A stretch of DNA of 64,000 nt from Reinekea forsetii. Its GTDB lineage: Bacteria > Pseudomonadota > Gammaproteobacteria > Pseudomonadales > Natronospirillaceae. The notes below the pieces were generated by a model that was not told where the DNA came from, searched no databases, and saw only the letters and a list, made by a program, of their open reading frames with translations. Made by a program: the position numbers and the translations under genes. Position 1 is the first letter of the stretch, and every line of letters starts with the position of its first letter. Positions 50,740 through 59,663 of this stretch are shown here, in pieces. The stretch spans positions 643,501-707,500 of the forward strand of contig NZ_CP011797.1 in the NCBI RefSeq assembly GCF_002795845.1, read 5' to 3'.

Positions 50740-51094
50740 CTTAGGCCCCTCGGGTCTGCCCACGATCCAGGCCCTGGGCCTGCACAATGGCGGCCTGATC
50801 GCCTTTTTAGTGGCCAAACAGAGCGAACAGCTGGTGCTGCGCCAAGATACGGTACGCGGGCTGAATCGATATTTTTATGAGGTCACCCCACGGCTCTGCG
50901 GTCAGTTTATAACTCTGATGCACTATCGCTGGGAAGTGATACTGCGCGAAAGCGCTATTTTGGGCCTGCTGGGAGTGGCCACCCTGGGCTTCTATATCGA
51001 TTCAGCCTTTGAGGAAATTCGCTTCGATCGCGCTGTTCTACTGATCATCGTTACCGCGCTGTTGAATATAGGTGTGTATTGCGGCCCCTGTTAG
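50740..51094 (+). pseudogene. Diverged fragment of a PhnE-like permease gene
   Basis: The frame 50741-51094 encodes the last third of the two-domain permease at 47336-48802 (LHNGGLIAFLVAKQSEQLVLR, YRWEVILRESAILGLLGVATLGFYIDSAFEEIRFDRA). About five in six residues agree, and most DNA differences are silent third-position changes, so it was under protein selection before truncation. It lacks start, first 360 residues and the native C-terminus. Similarity begins abruptly at 50740 (parent 48406) and stops near 51075. With its parent it flanks hipBA. Confidence 0.85.
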
Positions 51095-51558
51095 TCGTAG
51101 ATCCACCCGTATCAAAATTCCAATTGGTTTTCTTCTAAGTAATGGATAACCTAATTATGTCTTAGGTAATCAAGATGTCTGTTAAGGCTGTTTACATATG
51201 ATTATTCATTCCAGCCTCAAAAGTATAGAACGCAAGGGATGACACCAAAAGGATAATGCGATGCAACGTTTTTTCCCATCTGCTCTTTCAATGTTATTAT
51301 TTCTCTAAATTAATTTCAACCCATCGCAGGCAGCCCATTCGGGCATTCATGTCGCAATTTAATTGAAACTATTTGATTTTTTAATTCACTAGTATGAATG
51401 AGTTAAATTGCTAAATGCACTATGAAATTTAAATTAACTATTGGTTTTTTCAATATTTATATCAACTGATTTTAAATTGTCTAGATAGGCTCTGTTGATG
51501 AATTCCATCAAAGCGCCCAGCCGAATTTTAACGTCTCGAAAGAAGCAAGGAAGAAGCT
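51095..51558. other. AT-rich stretch without a gene
   Basis: About 460 bases, much more AT-rich than the rest of the window. I see no gene. An inverted repeat (TTGATG and CATCAA, spacer five) lies about 50 bases before the UbiA-like gene and may be a control site. Confidence 0.4.
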
Positions 51559-52176
51559 ATGAGTGCCAATACATATGGATCACCAAGCAATACTGCGTCA
51601 AAGGGCCCAGCTAAAATATTTAGTTGGATTGAGCTATTTGGCGTTAAGGGCTATATTTCCAACCTAATTATCTTGCTCCCCGCGTTGTTCTATCGTGGCG
51701 ATCATAGCAGCCTAAACTTGTTTATTGGCTTGGTATTATTTTGCCTACTGACTAGTGCGATTTCATGCCTAAACGCCCTTGGAGATGTGCTGTCTGATTT
51801 AGGTCACCCTAAAAGAAAAAATAAAGCACTACCTTCAGGTAGCGTAAGTGAAAAAACAGCCCAAATAGCTGTTATGGTTCTGCTGTTGGTTTTATGCCGA
51901 CTTTCTTTCTTTCTGCCATTATCGACCATTCCATTTTTTATCCTTTACTTTGTTATCAATACTTTTTATTCAATTGGTGCGAGAAATGATCCAGGAATGA
52001 ATGGCCTGTTAGTTTTCACTGGGATTATCATCAGGCTGTTTGTCGGGATTGAACTCGTAGATGCACCCAATGAAGCTGTATGGCTCATAATGCCTGTTGG
52101 TTTTTTGGTGTTGACCTTGGCAGTAGGGCAGCGTTTGGTCAAGCTCAAGGGAAAAGTGGCAATAGCTGATAAATGA
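51559..52176 (+). CDS. Short UbiA-like membrane protein
   Basis: A 205-residue membrane protein with about six hydrophobic segments. The stretch WIELFGVKGYISNLIILLPALF and then NALGDVLSDLGHPKRKNKALPSGSVS resembles the first catalytic region of UbiA-superfamily prenyltransferases of the decaprenyl-phosphate phosphoribosyltransferase type (N/D-rich motif followed by HPxK...PxxxG). It is about 90 residues shorter than usual and the second Asp motif is not evident. Start ATG at 51559 has AAGGAAG. AT-rich composition, unlike its neighbours, suggests acquisition. Activity is doubtful; a lipid-linked transferase role is a guess. Confidence 0.6.
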   Translation: MSANTYGSPSNTASKGPAKIFSWIELFGVKGYISNLIILLPALFYRGDHSSLNLFIGLVLFCLLTSAISCLNALGDVLSDLGHPKRKNKALPSGSVSEKTAQIAVMVLLLVLCRLSFFLPLSTIPFFILYFVINTFYSIGARNDPGMNGLLVFTGIIIRLFVGIELVDAPNEAVWLIMPVGFLVLTLAVGQRLVKLKGKVAIADK

Positions 52177-52430
52177 AGGTAATGAATTTCAAGAGATTTC
52201 TATATGGAGTTCCGCCAAGACAACTACTGTGATTAATAACCTCTCAATTTTGGCTGAGATTAAAAAAGGGGGGATTACATTCTATATAGAAATACTATTC
52301 TGGAGGCTGCAAAGTACTGGGACTCCCCGTGCCTTTGGTAAAAGTACCCATTAAATCCCTAGAACCTTTAAAGGGTGCGTTGGCGGTTGTAGTGGTAGCC
52401 TAAAATATGCGCTTGCCCACCAATAATCGG
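52177..52430. other. Non-coding stretch before tacAT
   Basis: AT-rich bases between the UbiA-like gene and the toxin-antitoxin operator. No open frame with protein-like composition or terminator was seen. Confidence 0.4.
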
Positions 52431-52447
52431 TACGGTATATTACCGTA
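52431..52447. promoter_or_regulatory. Perfect palindromic operator of tacAT
   Basis: TACGGTA and TACCGTA form a perfect seven-base inverted repeat around TAT, 31 bases before the antitoxin start and inside the probable promoter. This is the expected site for autorepression by the antitoxin-toxin complex. Confidence 0.65.
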
Positions 52448-52478
52448 TACGTAAATAGGCTGTATTGTGGAGGTTGGT

Positions 52479-52748
52479 TTGTCTACCACCGCTCGATTTG
52501 ATTTAAAAATGAGTTTAGAAGAGAAAGAGGTCGTTGCTCGGGCAGCGGCTCTAGTCGGCACCACTATGGCAGCCTTCGTGCGTTCGGCAGCTAAAGAAAA
52601 AGCGCGTGAACTGTTAGATCGCGAAGCGCGCATCAGTATGTCAGCTCACGATTTTCAAGCATTTACCCAGGCGCTTAACGGCGAGTTTACGCCTAATGCA
52701 GCTCTGCAAACCGCCATGAGTGCGGCCCGTAAGGTTCGGCATGATTGA
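52479..52748 (+). CDS. tacA: TacA-type antitoxin (DUF1778)
   Basis: An 89-residue antitoxin: ribbon-helix-helix DNA-binding part (ARFDLKMSLEEKEVVARAAALVGTTMAAFVRSAA) and a C-terminal toxin-wrapping tail (SMSAHDFQAFTQALNGEFTPN). The start is TTG at 52479, five bases after GGAGG; the frame extends to a GTG at 52467 that overlaps this ribosome site. It overlaps the GNAT toxin gene by eight bases. It should bind the palindrome upstream and neutralise TacT. Confidence 0.85.
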   Translation: MSTTARFDLKMSLEEKEVVARAAALVGTTMAAFVRSAAKEKARELLDREARISMSAHDFQAFTQALNGEFTPNAALQTAMSAARKVRHD

Positions 52749-53226
52749 GGAACAATTGCTTGATCCTGAGCTTCATGACCGCAAGGCCTTTACCTCTGGT
52801 GTTGCCGAACTGGATGACTACCTGCAACGGTTTGCCGTTCAGCAAAGCAAAAAGGGTATTGCCGTGGTGCGCGTGCTTATCGATACGAACATGCCTGCAA
52901 ACATACTCGGTTATTACAGTTTGAGTGCGGCTCAGGTTGAGGCTGTTCAAATGGACGAGCGGACACAGCGAACCCTACCGCGCTATCCGGTACCCTGTTT
53001 TCGGCTTGGGCGTTTGGCGACCCATTCGGCTGTCCGAGGGACTGGGTTGGGTCGAGTTCTGATGGGGTGTGCCGTTGAGCGTTGTTTGGAAGCTAAGAAA
53101 CATGTGGCCGCCTTCGCACTGGTCGTCGATGCTAAGGGGGAGGGTGCGAGGTCGTTCTATGAACATTATGGTTTTACACCGTGCCGCGATGATCCAATGA
53201 CCCTCTATCTTTCATTGGGGCCATGA
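52741..53226 (+). CDS. tacT: TacT-type GNAT toxin (aminoacyl-tRNA acetyltransferase)
   Basis: A 161-residue GNAT acetyltransferase of the toxin class that acetylates the amino group of charged tRNA and stops translation. Motifs: HDRKAFTSGVAELDDYLQRFA, GYYSLSAAQVE, acetyl-CoA loop RGTGLGRVLM and the C-terminal SFYEHYGF with catalytic Tyr. ATG at 52741 overlaps the antitoxin stop. All conserved elements are present, so the toxin is probably active and dependent on TacA for control. Confidence 0.87.
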   Translation: MIEEQLLDPELHDRKAFTSGVAELDDYLQRFAVQQSKKGIAVVRVLIDTNMPANILGYYSLSAAQVEAVQMDERTQRTLPRYPVPCFRLGRLATHSAVRGTGLGRVLMGCAVERCLEAKKHVAAFALVVDAKGEGARSFYEHYGFTPCRDDPMTLYLSLGP

Positions 53227-53594
53227 CCCAAGCAACTCTATCAGTGTACTAAAAATACTCCACACGGTTTAAGAATGGACCTCCAGTAATCTGCTGGTTT
53301 GGCTCACGTTAATTGGCCAAACTGCGACCAATGCGAATCGGATTACATGCTGCCTCACTAAGCCACCGAACGACACCGTTCGCTTAAGACCCAAACACAA
53401 CCTGCCATCGTTCCTCTTCACGCTCTTCTACCCGTTATCCCAGTCATATGGACCCCCATACCGGCATTTATCAATAAAGCCCATATGTTCGTTATTCGCC
53501 TAAACGAACATATAAGGAAAACCCTTTGTCAAAACCGAAGGTCCGCGTAAGGTACTAGTCATACAAACACAGACAGTAGTTTAGGAGCAGGGCA
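53227..53594. promoter_or_regulatory. glpD upstream region
   Basis: 368 bases between tacT and glpD without a gene. It contains the GlpR-like palindrome at 53483-53513; TATAAG at 53511-53516 is a plausible -10 element overlapping its right arm. Confidence 0.5.
53483..53513. promoter_or_regulatory. Long GlpR-like operator upstream of glpD
   Basis: Perfect 11-base arms (ATATGTTCGTT and AACGAACATAT) with a nine-base spacer. Each arm contains the ATGTTCG half-site of E. coli GlpR operators, but there the halves meet with a short centre; here they stand about one helical turn further apart. Confidence 0.75.
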
Positions 53595-55187
53595 ATGAGC
53601 ACGGACAAAGCGGGTTTAGCAGCGACACAGGCTTGGGTGAGAGCCGATCAAAAGGCGGCGATGGCCAATCAAAGTGTCGATGTACTGGTCATCGGTGGCG
53701 GTGCTTCCGGTGCAGGCGTGTTTCTCGATGCCTTGAGCCGTGGCCTGAGTGCCGTGCTGATTGAAAAGCAGGACTTTATGGCCGGCACCTCAAGCCGGTC
53801 AACCAAGTTGGTGCACGGTGGTGTGCGCTATTTAGAGCAGGCCGTGCAGCAGCTCGACCCGGGTAAATATCAACTGGTTAAGGAAGCTTTGTCGGAACGT
53901 AAGCGGATGTTAGCAATGGCGCCGCACCTGGCTTGGCCCATTAATCTCATTACACCCGTGAAGAGCCTAATCGGTTTACCCTATTTTCGCGTTGGCCTAG
54001 GTGTATACGACTTCCTGTCCGGTAGTGAGAAGATTGGTCCGTCTCGGATGGAAAATAAAAAAGCCCTGCACGAGATCTGCCCCGACCTAGATTTGAAGCC
54101 ATTAGCCGGTGGCGTCAGCTACTTCGACGGTCAGTTCGATGATGCCCGTTTCGGTGTGGCCATGCTGCGCACCGCGCTAGAAATGGGTGGACACGCCCTA
54201 AACTATGCCGCCATTACCGGCCTGATCCATGAGGATGGACTGGTAGTGGGCGCTCACTGCAGCGACCTAATGGCCGATGACGTCGAGGCTGGCGATGCTG
54301 CTTTCAGCATCCATGCCAAAGCGGTGGTGAACTGTACCGGACCCTGGAGCGATACCTTACGCACTATGGCCGACCCCGAATGCAAACCGGTGATGTCGGT
54401 TTCCAGCGGTGTCCACCTGGTGATCGATCGCGATCTGTTACCGACAGGTCGTGGCATTTTAATTCCCGAGACCGAAGACGGACGCGTGCTGTTCTTGCTG
54501 CCCTGGTTGGGTAAGACGCTTATCGGGACTACCGATGATCCGGCGCAGCTGTCGATGACCCCGACGGTATCCGATGATGAGATCGACTATATCTTGCGTA
54601 CCGCTAACAGCTGGCTCAGCCGGCCGATCTTGCGCAGTGAAGTGAGCGCCAGCTGGTCTGGCCTGCGACCCTTGGTGGCCGATACCGATTCCGAAACCAC
54701 CTCGCAGTTATCGCGTGAACACGTGGTGATTAATAACAAGGGTCTGATCAGCCTAACCGGTGGCAAGTGGACTACTTGGCGCAGAATGGGCCAAGACTGT
54801 ATCGATTTCGTCTTGAAGAACAGCACGCTGACCGCCAAGCCTTGCGGCACGCCCGGCATGTTTCTGGCCGGTGCTCAGGGCGATGCCGCTGCAGCCTGCG
54901 CTGCATTGGCTCATTTGCCAGCCGACATTCAGGCGCATCTGTGGCAAGCCTATGGCGACCGGGCTGCACAGGTTTTGGCGTGCGGGTCAGCCGAACGGCT
55001 GGTCGCCGGTGAGGTCTATATAGAGGCAGAATTGCAGTGGATTGTGCAGCAGGAAGGTGCCTGCACCGTTGAGGATGTATTGAACCGCCGCTTACGCGTT
55101 GGTATGCTCGATGAGCGCGTCGCCGCTGAAATGGCGCCGCGCGTAGCTGAATTGTTGGCGCAAGCACAGACTGCTGTGCCGGCCTAA
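53595..55187 (+). CDS. glpD: Aerobic glycerol-3-phosphate dehydrogenase
   Basis: A 530-residue FAD enzyme of the inner membrane surface that oxidises glycerol 3-phosphate to dihydroxyacetone phosphate and passes electrons to quinone. Flavin fold VLVIGGGASGAGVFLDALSRG, motif GTSSRSTKLVHGGVRYLEQ and C-terminal regulatory helices are present. ATG at 53595 has AGGAG upstream. Together with the ABC transporter and GlpK it completes glycerol use; it is unlinked from them and preceded by its own operator-like palindrome. Confidence 0.94.
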   Translation: MSTDKAGLAATQAWVRADQKAAMANQSVDVLVIGGGASGAGVFLDALSRGLSAVLIEKQDFMAGTSSRSTKLVHGGVRYLEQAVQQLDPGKYQLVKEALSERKRMLAMAPHLAWPINLITPVKSLIGLPYFRVGLGVYDFLSGSEKIGPSRMENKKALHEICPDLDLKPLAGGVSYFDGQFDDARFGVAMLRTALEMGGHALNYAAITGLIHEDGLVVGAHCSDLMADDVEAGDAAFSIHAKAVVNCTGPWSDTLRTMADPECKPVMSVSSGVHLVIDRDLLPTGRGILIPETEDGRVLFLLPWLGKTLIGTTDDPAQLSMTPTVSDDEIDYILRTANSWLSRPILRSEVSASWSGLRPLVADTDSETTSQLSREHVVINNKGLISLTGGKWTTWRRMGQDCIDFVLKNSTLTAKPCGTPGMFLAGAQGDAAAACAALAHLPADIQAHLWQAYGDRAAQVLACGSAERLVAGEVYIEAELQWIVQQEGACTVEDVLNRRLRVGMLDERVAAEMAPRVAELLAQAQTAVPA

Positions 55188-55479
55188 CGCTAAATATATT
55201 GGGTCCACGCTTGTTAAGTCGACCTTGGGTAGGCTAAACCGAAGGCCCAATCGAAACGAATGATCAAGCCCCATTTTTGTCCGTCAAAAAAAGCCGTTAT
55301 GAGAGATGCTCCGTTATATCTGCAACCAATACGGTGAGCAGTAGGAGCACCTCATTCAATATCGGTTCTCTTCGGGTAGGTTGAAGAGCTAGACGAGCCC
55401 AGCTTTCCAGTCTGCCGTCGACGAGGTATATACAGGCACTGCAGGCTGACACTAGGTGTGAATCTAATAGCTCGTCATT

Positions 55480-57384
55480 TTATGGAAACTGTAAAACCAC
55501 CGAAGTACCCTGACCTTGCTCACTAAATATTTTAACCTTACCACCGCATTGCTTCATAAACCCATATACCATGCTCAAGCCAAGGCCGGAACCGCCACTG
55601 CTTTTATTAGTCGTGTAAAATGGTTCAAATACCTTGTCTAAGTTCTCGGGTTTTATGCCGCAACCCTCGTCGGTAACCGTTAGTGATACTCGACCCTTGC
55701 GGTCTACGTCGACCGTTAGTGATATTGTTCCTGCAGCCTCCTTATAGGCATGCTTGCCGTTTAAACAGAGATTTAATACACAGCTCTCTAGCAGCTCTGC
55801 ATCGGCCCTGACTAATAGCGGTTGATGATATAACTTTGCGTTAAGTTGTATGTCTTCACCTAACGAAAATTCGAGCAAATCAAACATACCAGAAACTGTC
55901 TCGTTAACATCAAGTAAATCGATATTGTGTTTCTTCTCTCCGCCAAAAGCCAACAGTCGGTCTGCCAGGTTTAAGCTTCGTTCCCCGGCGAAAAGTGCAC
56001 GGTCTATCAGGTTGGTGTCACTCTTGTTAGTGAGGGTTTTAGATGTTCGCAGTGCTTTTAGGCAACCGATAACAACAGAATTCATATTGATAGAATCATG
56101 GGCCAGTTGGCCAGAAATTTGACCAAAATGTCGCAGTCGCAGATTACTAGTGTGTTCGCTGGTCTCGTCCATTAACAGATAATAACTAAAGCCTGACTGC
56201 AATTGGGCCCTAGCCTGAATAGTATATTGGCATAAATATTCATCATCAATTAGTATTTTTAAATCGCGGGAATCAAAATCGACACTAACTATAGTATCTT
56301 GATTTTTAAGTGTAATTAGGTGCTCGTTAATTTCGTCTTTGAGTATGTTTCCTGCTAGGTGGACTTTTTCTAAATGGTCCACGATGACCCAGTTTATTTC
56401 GTTCGATAGGTAAAGTTCGTTGAGCATGCTAATTGAGAGGCTAACCCTATCCAAACTTAAATTTTTGTTCGTGGTTAACATCGATGAAGGCACATTTGAT
56501 CGTATATTTCCTTCAACTCGGCTTAATAAATTCCAAAGGCTGAGTAGGGCTTGTTTCGATATTAGCCAATAGATTGAGTAGAAAAACAAGATTAGCAACA
56601 AGGCCGAATAAAAGTAAATGCTGATTTTTTTTATTGAATTTGCGGTGCTTTTTGCCGGCAGTTGCACATCATTGAGAGAGTCAGATATTTCCTCTAGATT
56701 ATGGGTAATATTCATTACCTTTGACTTAATTTGGGACGCATTTAAAACCATGCGTTCTTTTGTTTGATAGTAACCATCTTTTCCTGTTACTAAATAATCA
56801 AATTCAATTAATGGATAGTTTACTTGCGGAATATCACTGGTCTTGACTGAATTCTTGTTCTTCAGGTATCGCCGCCGTGCTTCGTTTAAGCTAAATATGC
56901 TGTCGAGGTCTTTTATGGCTAAATAATAACGGCCGACTAGCGTAGTTAATAGTTCTCCGTCTATGATATTAAGTTGTCCTTTTAAGGTATTCAAACGTGT
57001 CGCTACAGTCATGCCTTCTTCTAAAAGAACAGTCAGTTCAGCTTGGGTTCCCTCAAGTGCAGATATCCGCATATCAAAATCACCATGAAATTCATCATGA
57101 TTTTTTAGCGATACAGATGCCTTATTCAATTCAACTAAATAATTTCCGAGAGTTGTTAGTTCAGAGGCGAGCTTAAAGGGTGAATATGAGTGCTGCAGCG
57201 AAACCGATGAATTGACGGCACTCTTTAATACAATATTGGTTCTATAGATGTCGAGTTCTAGCTCTACTTGGGATGTGGCCCTGGCTATATAATGAAATGC
57301 AGATATGGATAAGATATTTAGTACGAAGAAGGCCAAGACAAATAGGCGAAGAGAGTTTCTCAGATTTATTCTAAACGGAGTCAT
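55480..57384 (-). CDS. Membrane sensor histidine kinase
   Basis: A 634-residue kinase. First membrane span at residues about 11-33, a helical periplasmic domain of some 230 residues, second span about 268-290 (IYFYSALLLILFFYSIYWLI), then a PAS-like linker and the kinase core. Phosphoacceptor region GQISGQLAHDSINMNSVV, N box CVLNLCLNGKHAYKEA, G1 DEGCGI, F box FEPFYTTN, G2 SGGSGLGLSMVYG. It overlaps the response regulator gene by 14 bases and is divergent from an AfuABC-like transporter. The periplasmic domain resembles PgtB-type sensors in layout only. Confidence 0.85.
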   Translation of the reverse strand: MTPFRINLRNSLRLFVLAFFVLNILSISAFHYIARATSQVELELDIYRTNIVLKSAVNSSVSLQHSYSPFKLASELTTLGNYLVELNKASVSLKNHDEFHGDFDMRISALEGTQAELTVLLEEGMTVATRLNTLKGQLNIIDGELLTTLVGRYYLAIKDLDSIFSLNEARRRYLKNKNSVKTSDIPQVNYPLIEFDYLVTGKDGYYQTKERMVLNASQIKSKVMNITHNLEEISDSLNDVQLPAKSTANSIKKISIYFYSALLLILFFYSIYWLISKQALLSLWNLLSRVEGNIRSNVPSSMLTTNKNLSLDRVSLSISMLNELYLSNEINWVIVDHLEKVHLAGNILKDEINEHLITLKNQDTIVSVDFDSRDLKILIDDEYLCQYTIQARAQLQSGFSYYLLMDETSEHTSNLRLRHFGQISGQLAHDSINMNSVVIGCLKALRTSKTLTNKSDTNLIDRALFAGERSLNLADRLLAFGGEKKHNIDLLDVNETVSGMFDLLEFSLGEDIQLNAKLYHQPLLVRADAELLESCVLNLCLNGKHAYKEAAGTISLTVDVDRKGRVSLTVTDEGCGIKPENLDKVFEPFYTTNKSSGGSGLGLSMVYGFMKQCGGKVKIFSEQGQGTSVVLQFP

Positions 57385-58114
57385 TTTTATTGTGACCTAT
57401 AGAAAAGATATAGCCGCGATTTCGTCGTGTTAACAAAAACTTCGGTTTGGAAGGAACCTCTTCGATTTTCCGTCTAATTCTGAGAATTAGCACGTCAATA
57501 CTGCGATCTAGCGGGCTAATAGTGTCCGAGCCAATGCCCTCAAGCAGCCTTTGACGATCTACAACTGTATCGGAATTCTCTATCAAGAATTCTAATAAAT
57601 TATATTCAGTATTTGTAAGCTCTATGTCCCCACGATCCTCATGGATTAGAGTCCTGTCGGAGTAGTGCAGATGAAACTTGCCGAACTTCGGGCTAACAAC
57701 GGTCGGCTTTGAAGATCTATGGTTTACGCTGGGTTGTAAGATTTTTGGCGTATGGCGTCTTAATAGTGCGCGTATTTTGGCCAATAATAACCTAGGATTG
57801 ATTGGTTTCTCCATGAAATCGTCAACTGCCATTTCCAACCCGATAACTTTCTCTGTGTCTTCCTTGTTAGCCGATATCATAATGATGGGGAAGTCGTGCC
57901 GTTGCCGCAATTGGCTAGCAATGGTGAGTCCGTTTTCCCGTCCCAACATTAGATCGATTATTACGAGATCAACTGTCTGGCTGGCGATCGCGGTAATAAG
58001 TTCATCACCGGTTGAGCAAACAACTAGTTGATATTCGTATTCAGCCAGGTATTCACTCAAGAATACGCGGATTTCTGGATCGTCATCTAAGATGCATATA
58101 GTCGAAGTCGTCAT
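57371..58114 (-). CDS. OmpR-family response regulator
   Basis: A 247-residue regulator: receiver domain with acidic pocket CILDDDPEIR, phosphorylated Asp in LVIIDLMLGRENG, Lys in FMEKPINPR, and a C-terminal winged helix (LTNTEYNLLEFLIEN, DRSIDVLILRIRRKIE). It is the first gene of the pair; the upstream region of 316 bases is shared with the divergent transporter gene and contains direct repeats that fit an OmpR-type binding site. Confidence 0.9.
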   Translation of the reverse strand: MTTSTICILDDDPEIRVFLSEYLAEYEYQLVVCSTGDELITAIASQTVDLVIIDLMLGRENGLTIASQLRQRHDFPIIMISANKEDTEKVIGLEMAVDDFMEKPINPRLLLAKIRALLRRHTPKILQPSVNHRSSKPTVVSPKFGKFHLHYSDRTLIHEDRGDIELTNTEYNLLEFLIENSDTVVDRQRLLEGIGSDTISPLDRSIDVLILRIRRKIEEVPSKPKFLLTRRNRGYIFSIGHNKNDSV

Positions 58115-58439
58115 AAGAGTTACTTATATTCCGAAGGTGAACGATTATAAAGGACGTTATTGTTATATCTATGAGCCTGTATATCGATATCTGGAGTATC
58201 TCAACATTTCATATGAAATACTGATTTTGACATATTTGTAACTTTATAATATTAAATGTAACTTTTCAAACAAAATAGCAACATCAGGATCGAAATTAAA
58301 TATACTTTCCCCCTACGCTCTAGATCGATAATTTTCCTAACAAAACTAATCGAAGAAATGTTTTATTTTAGTGGATTTTCCCTGAGTATGAACTTACTCG
58401 CCATTTGTCGAGAAATACGAGATTATAAAGGTGAAAATA
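58115..58439. promoter_or_regulatory. Divergent control region of the two-component system and transporter
   Basis: Very AT-rich, no gene. It includes a sigma70-like promoter toward the transporter (TTGACA 58227-58232, 17 bases, TATTAA 58250-58255) and two exact copies of TGTAACTTT (58237-58245 and 58257-58265) spaced by 20 bases, that is two helical turns. Confidence 0.6.
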
Positions 58440-59606
58440 ATGATAAAAACAAAGCTATTTATGTCAATACTATTTGCATCCCTAAGTACCTATACGTTGG
58501 CCGCCAATACCCATTCTATGGATTCAGATAAGGGTTACTTAGATGGCATCAATGGTAACCTAGTTACTTATTGCGCCGCTGATGAAACGGCATGCAAGGC
58601 AGTGATTGATATGTTCAATGCCGATGTTGCAGCTGCAAACTCATCGGGAAGTTTTGAGGCCAAATTTGTTCGTTTGAGTACCAGCGAAATGCTTGCTCGT
58701 GTTAAAGGCGAATTAGAAAAATCGGCCCAAGCGGTAAAGCGCAAGTGCAAAGATATGTCTGGTGATGCACTAGAAACATGTAAAGAAGCGACCTATAAAG
58801 CAAAAGTGGATGTCGCTTTTTACGGCACCGACGATCCATATAAAGCGTCCCTCGAAGATGATTTATTTTCACCATATGACTACGCAAGCGCAGGGGATAC
58901 CCATCCGTGGGCTGCTGATTTGACCGCAGCCAGTGACAGTCGATTGGGCGGCCTGTACCTAGGATTACTAGCTATGGGTGTCAATACCGAACTTGCTGCA
59001 AAGGCCGGCGTAGACATCCCCCAATGTTGGGCAGATCTCGCTAAAAGTGACTATGACGATTCGGTAACAATCGCTAATTGGAATACATCGGGCACTGCCT
59101 ATAAGTTTGCGGCTACTGTTCTTCAGGCATTCGGTAGCGAAGAAGCCGGCTGGGAGAAAGTCATAGAAATACACCAGAGCATTAACCAATACACGAAGTC
59201 TGGCTCAGCGGGCGTGAAAATGGCGGCTCGAGGCGAGACAATGGTTGGTATCGGTTTTGGTCATGACATCGTTGCGTTAATGCAGCAAGGCTTCCCCATT
59301 GAACTTGTCGCGCCTTGTGAAGGTGTATTATATGAGATTGGGCCGGTTGGTATTGTCCGTGGTGCTCCTAACCGAGATGCTGCAGAAGCCTTCGTGCAAT
59401 ATTTGTATGAACCGTCAACCCAAGAAGTCTTGGCTTCAGTAGGGTCACTTCAATTCCCATCGAATCTAAATGCGGCAGTACCAGACGGCGCTCCAGCAAT
59501 GGAAAACTTCAAGTTGCTAGTGTCCGATCCATCTTTTTCTGAAAAAGATAAGAAAAATCAGATCATTAAAAAATGGACTGACGAAATCTTCCCTCTTCCA
59601 CGATAG
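58440..59606 (+). CDS. AfuA/FbpA-like ABC substrate-binding protein
   Basis: A 388-residue exported protein with signal peptide (KTKLFMSILFASLSTYTLAA). It belongs to the ferric/phosphate-sugar binding group (SBP family 6 type): NLVTYCAADETACKAVIDMF at the start, AFYGTDDPYKASLEDD, NTSGTAYKFAATVLQAFG, and LVAPCEGVLYEIGPVGIVRGAPN. AfuA binds hexose phosphates, FbpA binds iron; the linked long permease favours the AfuA group. ATG at 58440 has AAAGG eight bases upstream; GTG at 58431 is the alternative. A Cys pair region between residues 107-120 is an unusual insertion rich in Lys and Cys. Confidence 0.78.
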   Translation: MIKTKLFMSILFASLSTYTLAANTHSMDSDKGYLDGINGNLVTYCAADETACKAVIDMFNADVAAANSSGSFEAKFVRLSTSEMLARVKGELEKSAQAVKRKCKDMSGDALETCKEATYKAKVDVAFYGTDDPYKASLEDDLFSPYDYASAGDTHPWAADLTAASDSRLGGLYLGLLAMGVNTELAAKAGVDIPQCWADLAKSDYDDSVTIANWNTSGTAYKFAATVLQAFGSEEAGWEKVIEIHQSINQYTKSGSAGVKMAARGETMVGIGFGHDIVALMQQGFPIELVAPCEGVLYEIGPVGIVRGAPNRDAAEAFVQYLYEPSTQEVLASVGSLQFPSNLNAAVPDGAPAMENFKLLVSDPSFSEKDKKNQIIKKWTDEIFPLPR

Positions 59607-59618
59607 TTAATTGTTTTG

Positions 59619-59639
59619 GGCGGCTTAGGCCGCCTTTTT
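59619..59639 (+). terminator. Terminator/attenuator between binding protein and permease genes
   Basis: GGCGGC and GCCGCC pair around TTAG, followed by five T. It lies 12 bases after the binding-protein stop and probably lowers expression of the permease and ATPase genes. Confidence 0.85.
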
Positions 59640-59663
59640 CTTCAATAACGTCAGGAGAGTTCC

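Noticed and set aside
48951-53226. Transposon or integron carrying both toxin-antitoxin systems
   Set aside because: No transposase, integrase, terminal inverted repeats or target duplications were seen; the permease fragment suggests homologous recombination instead.
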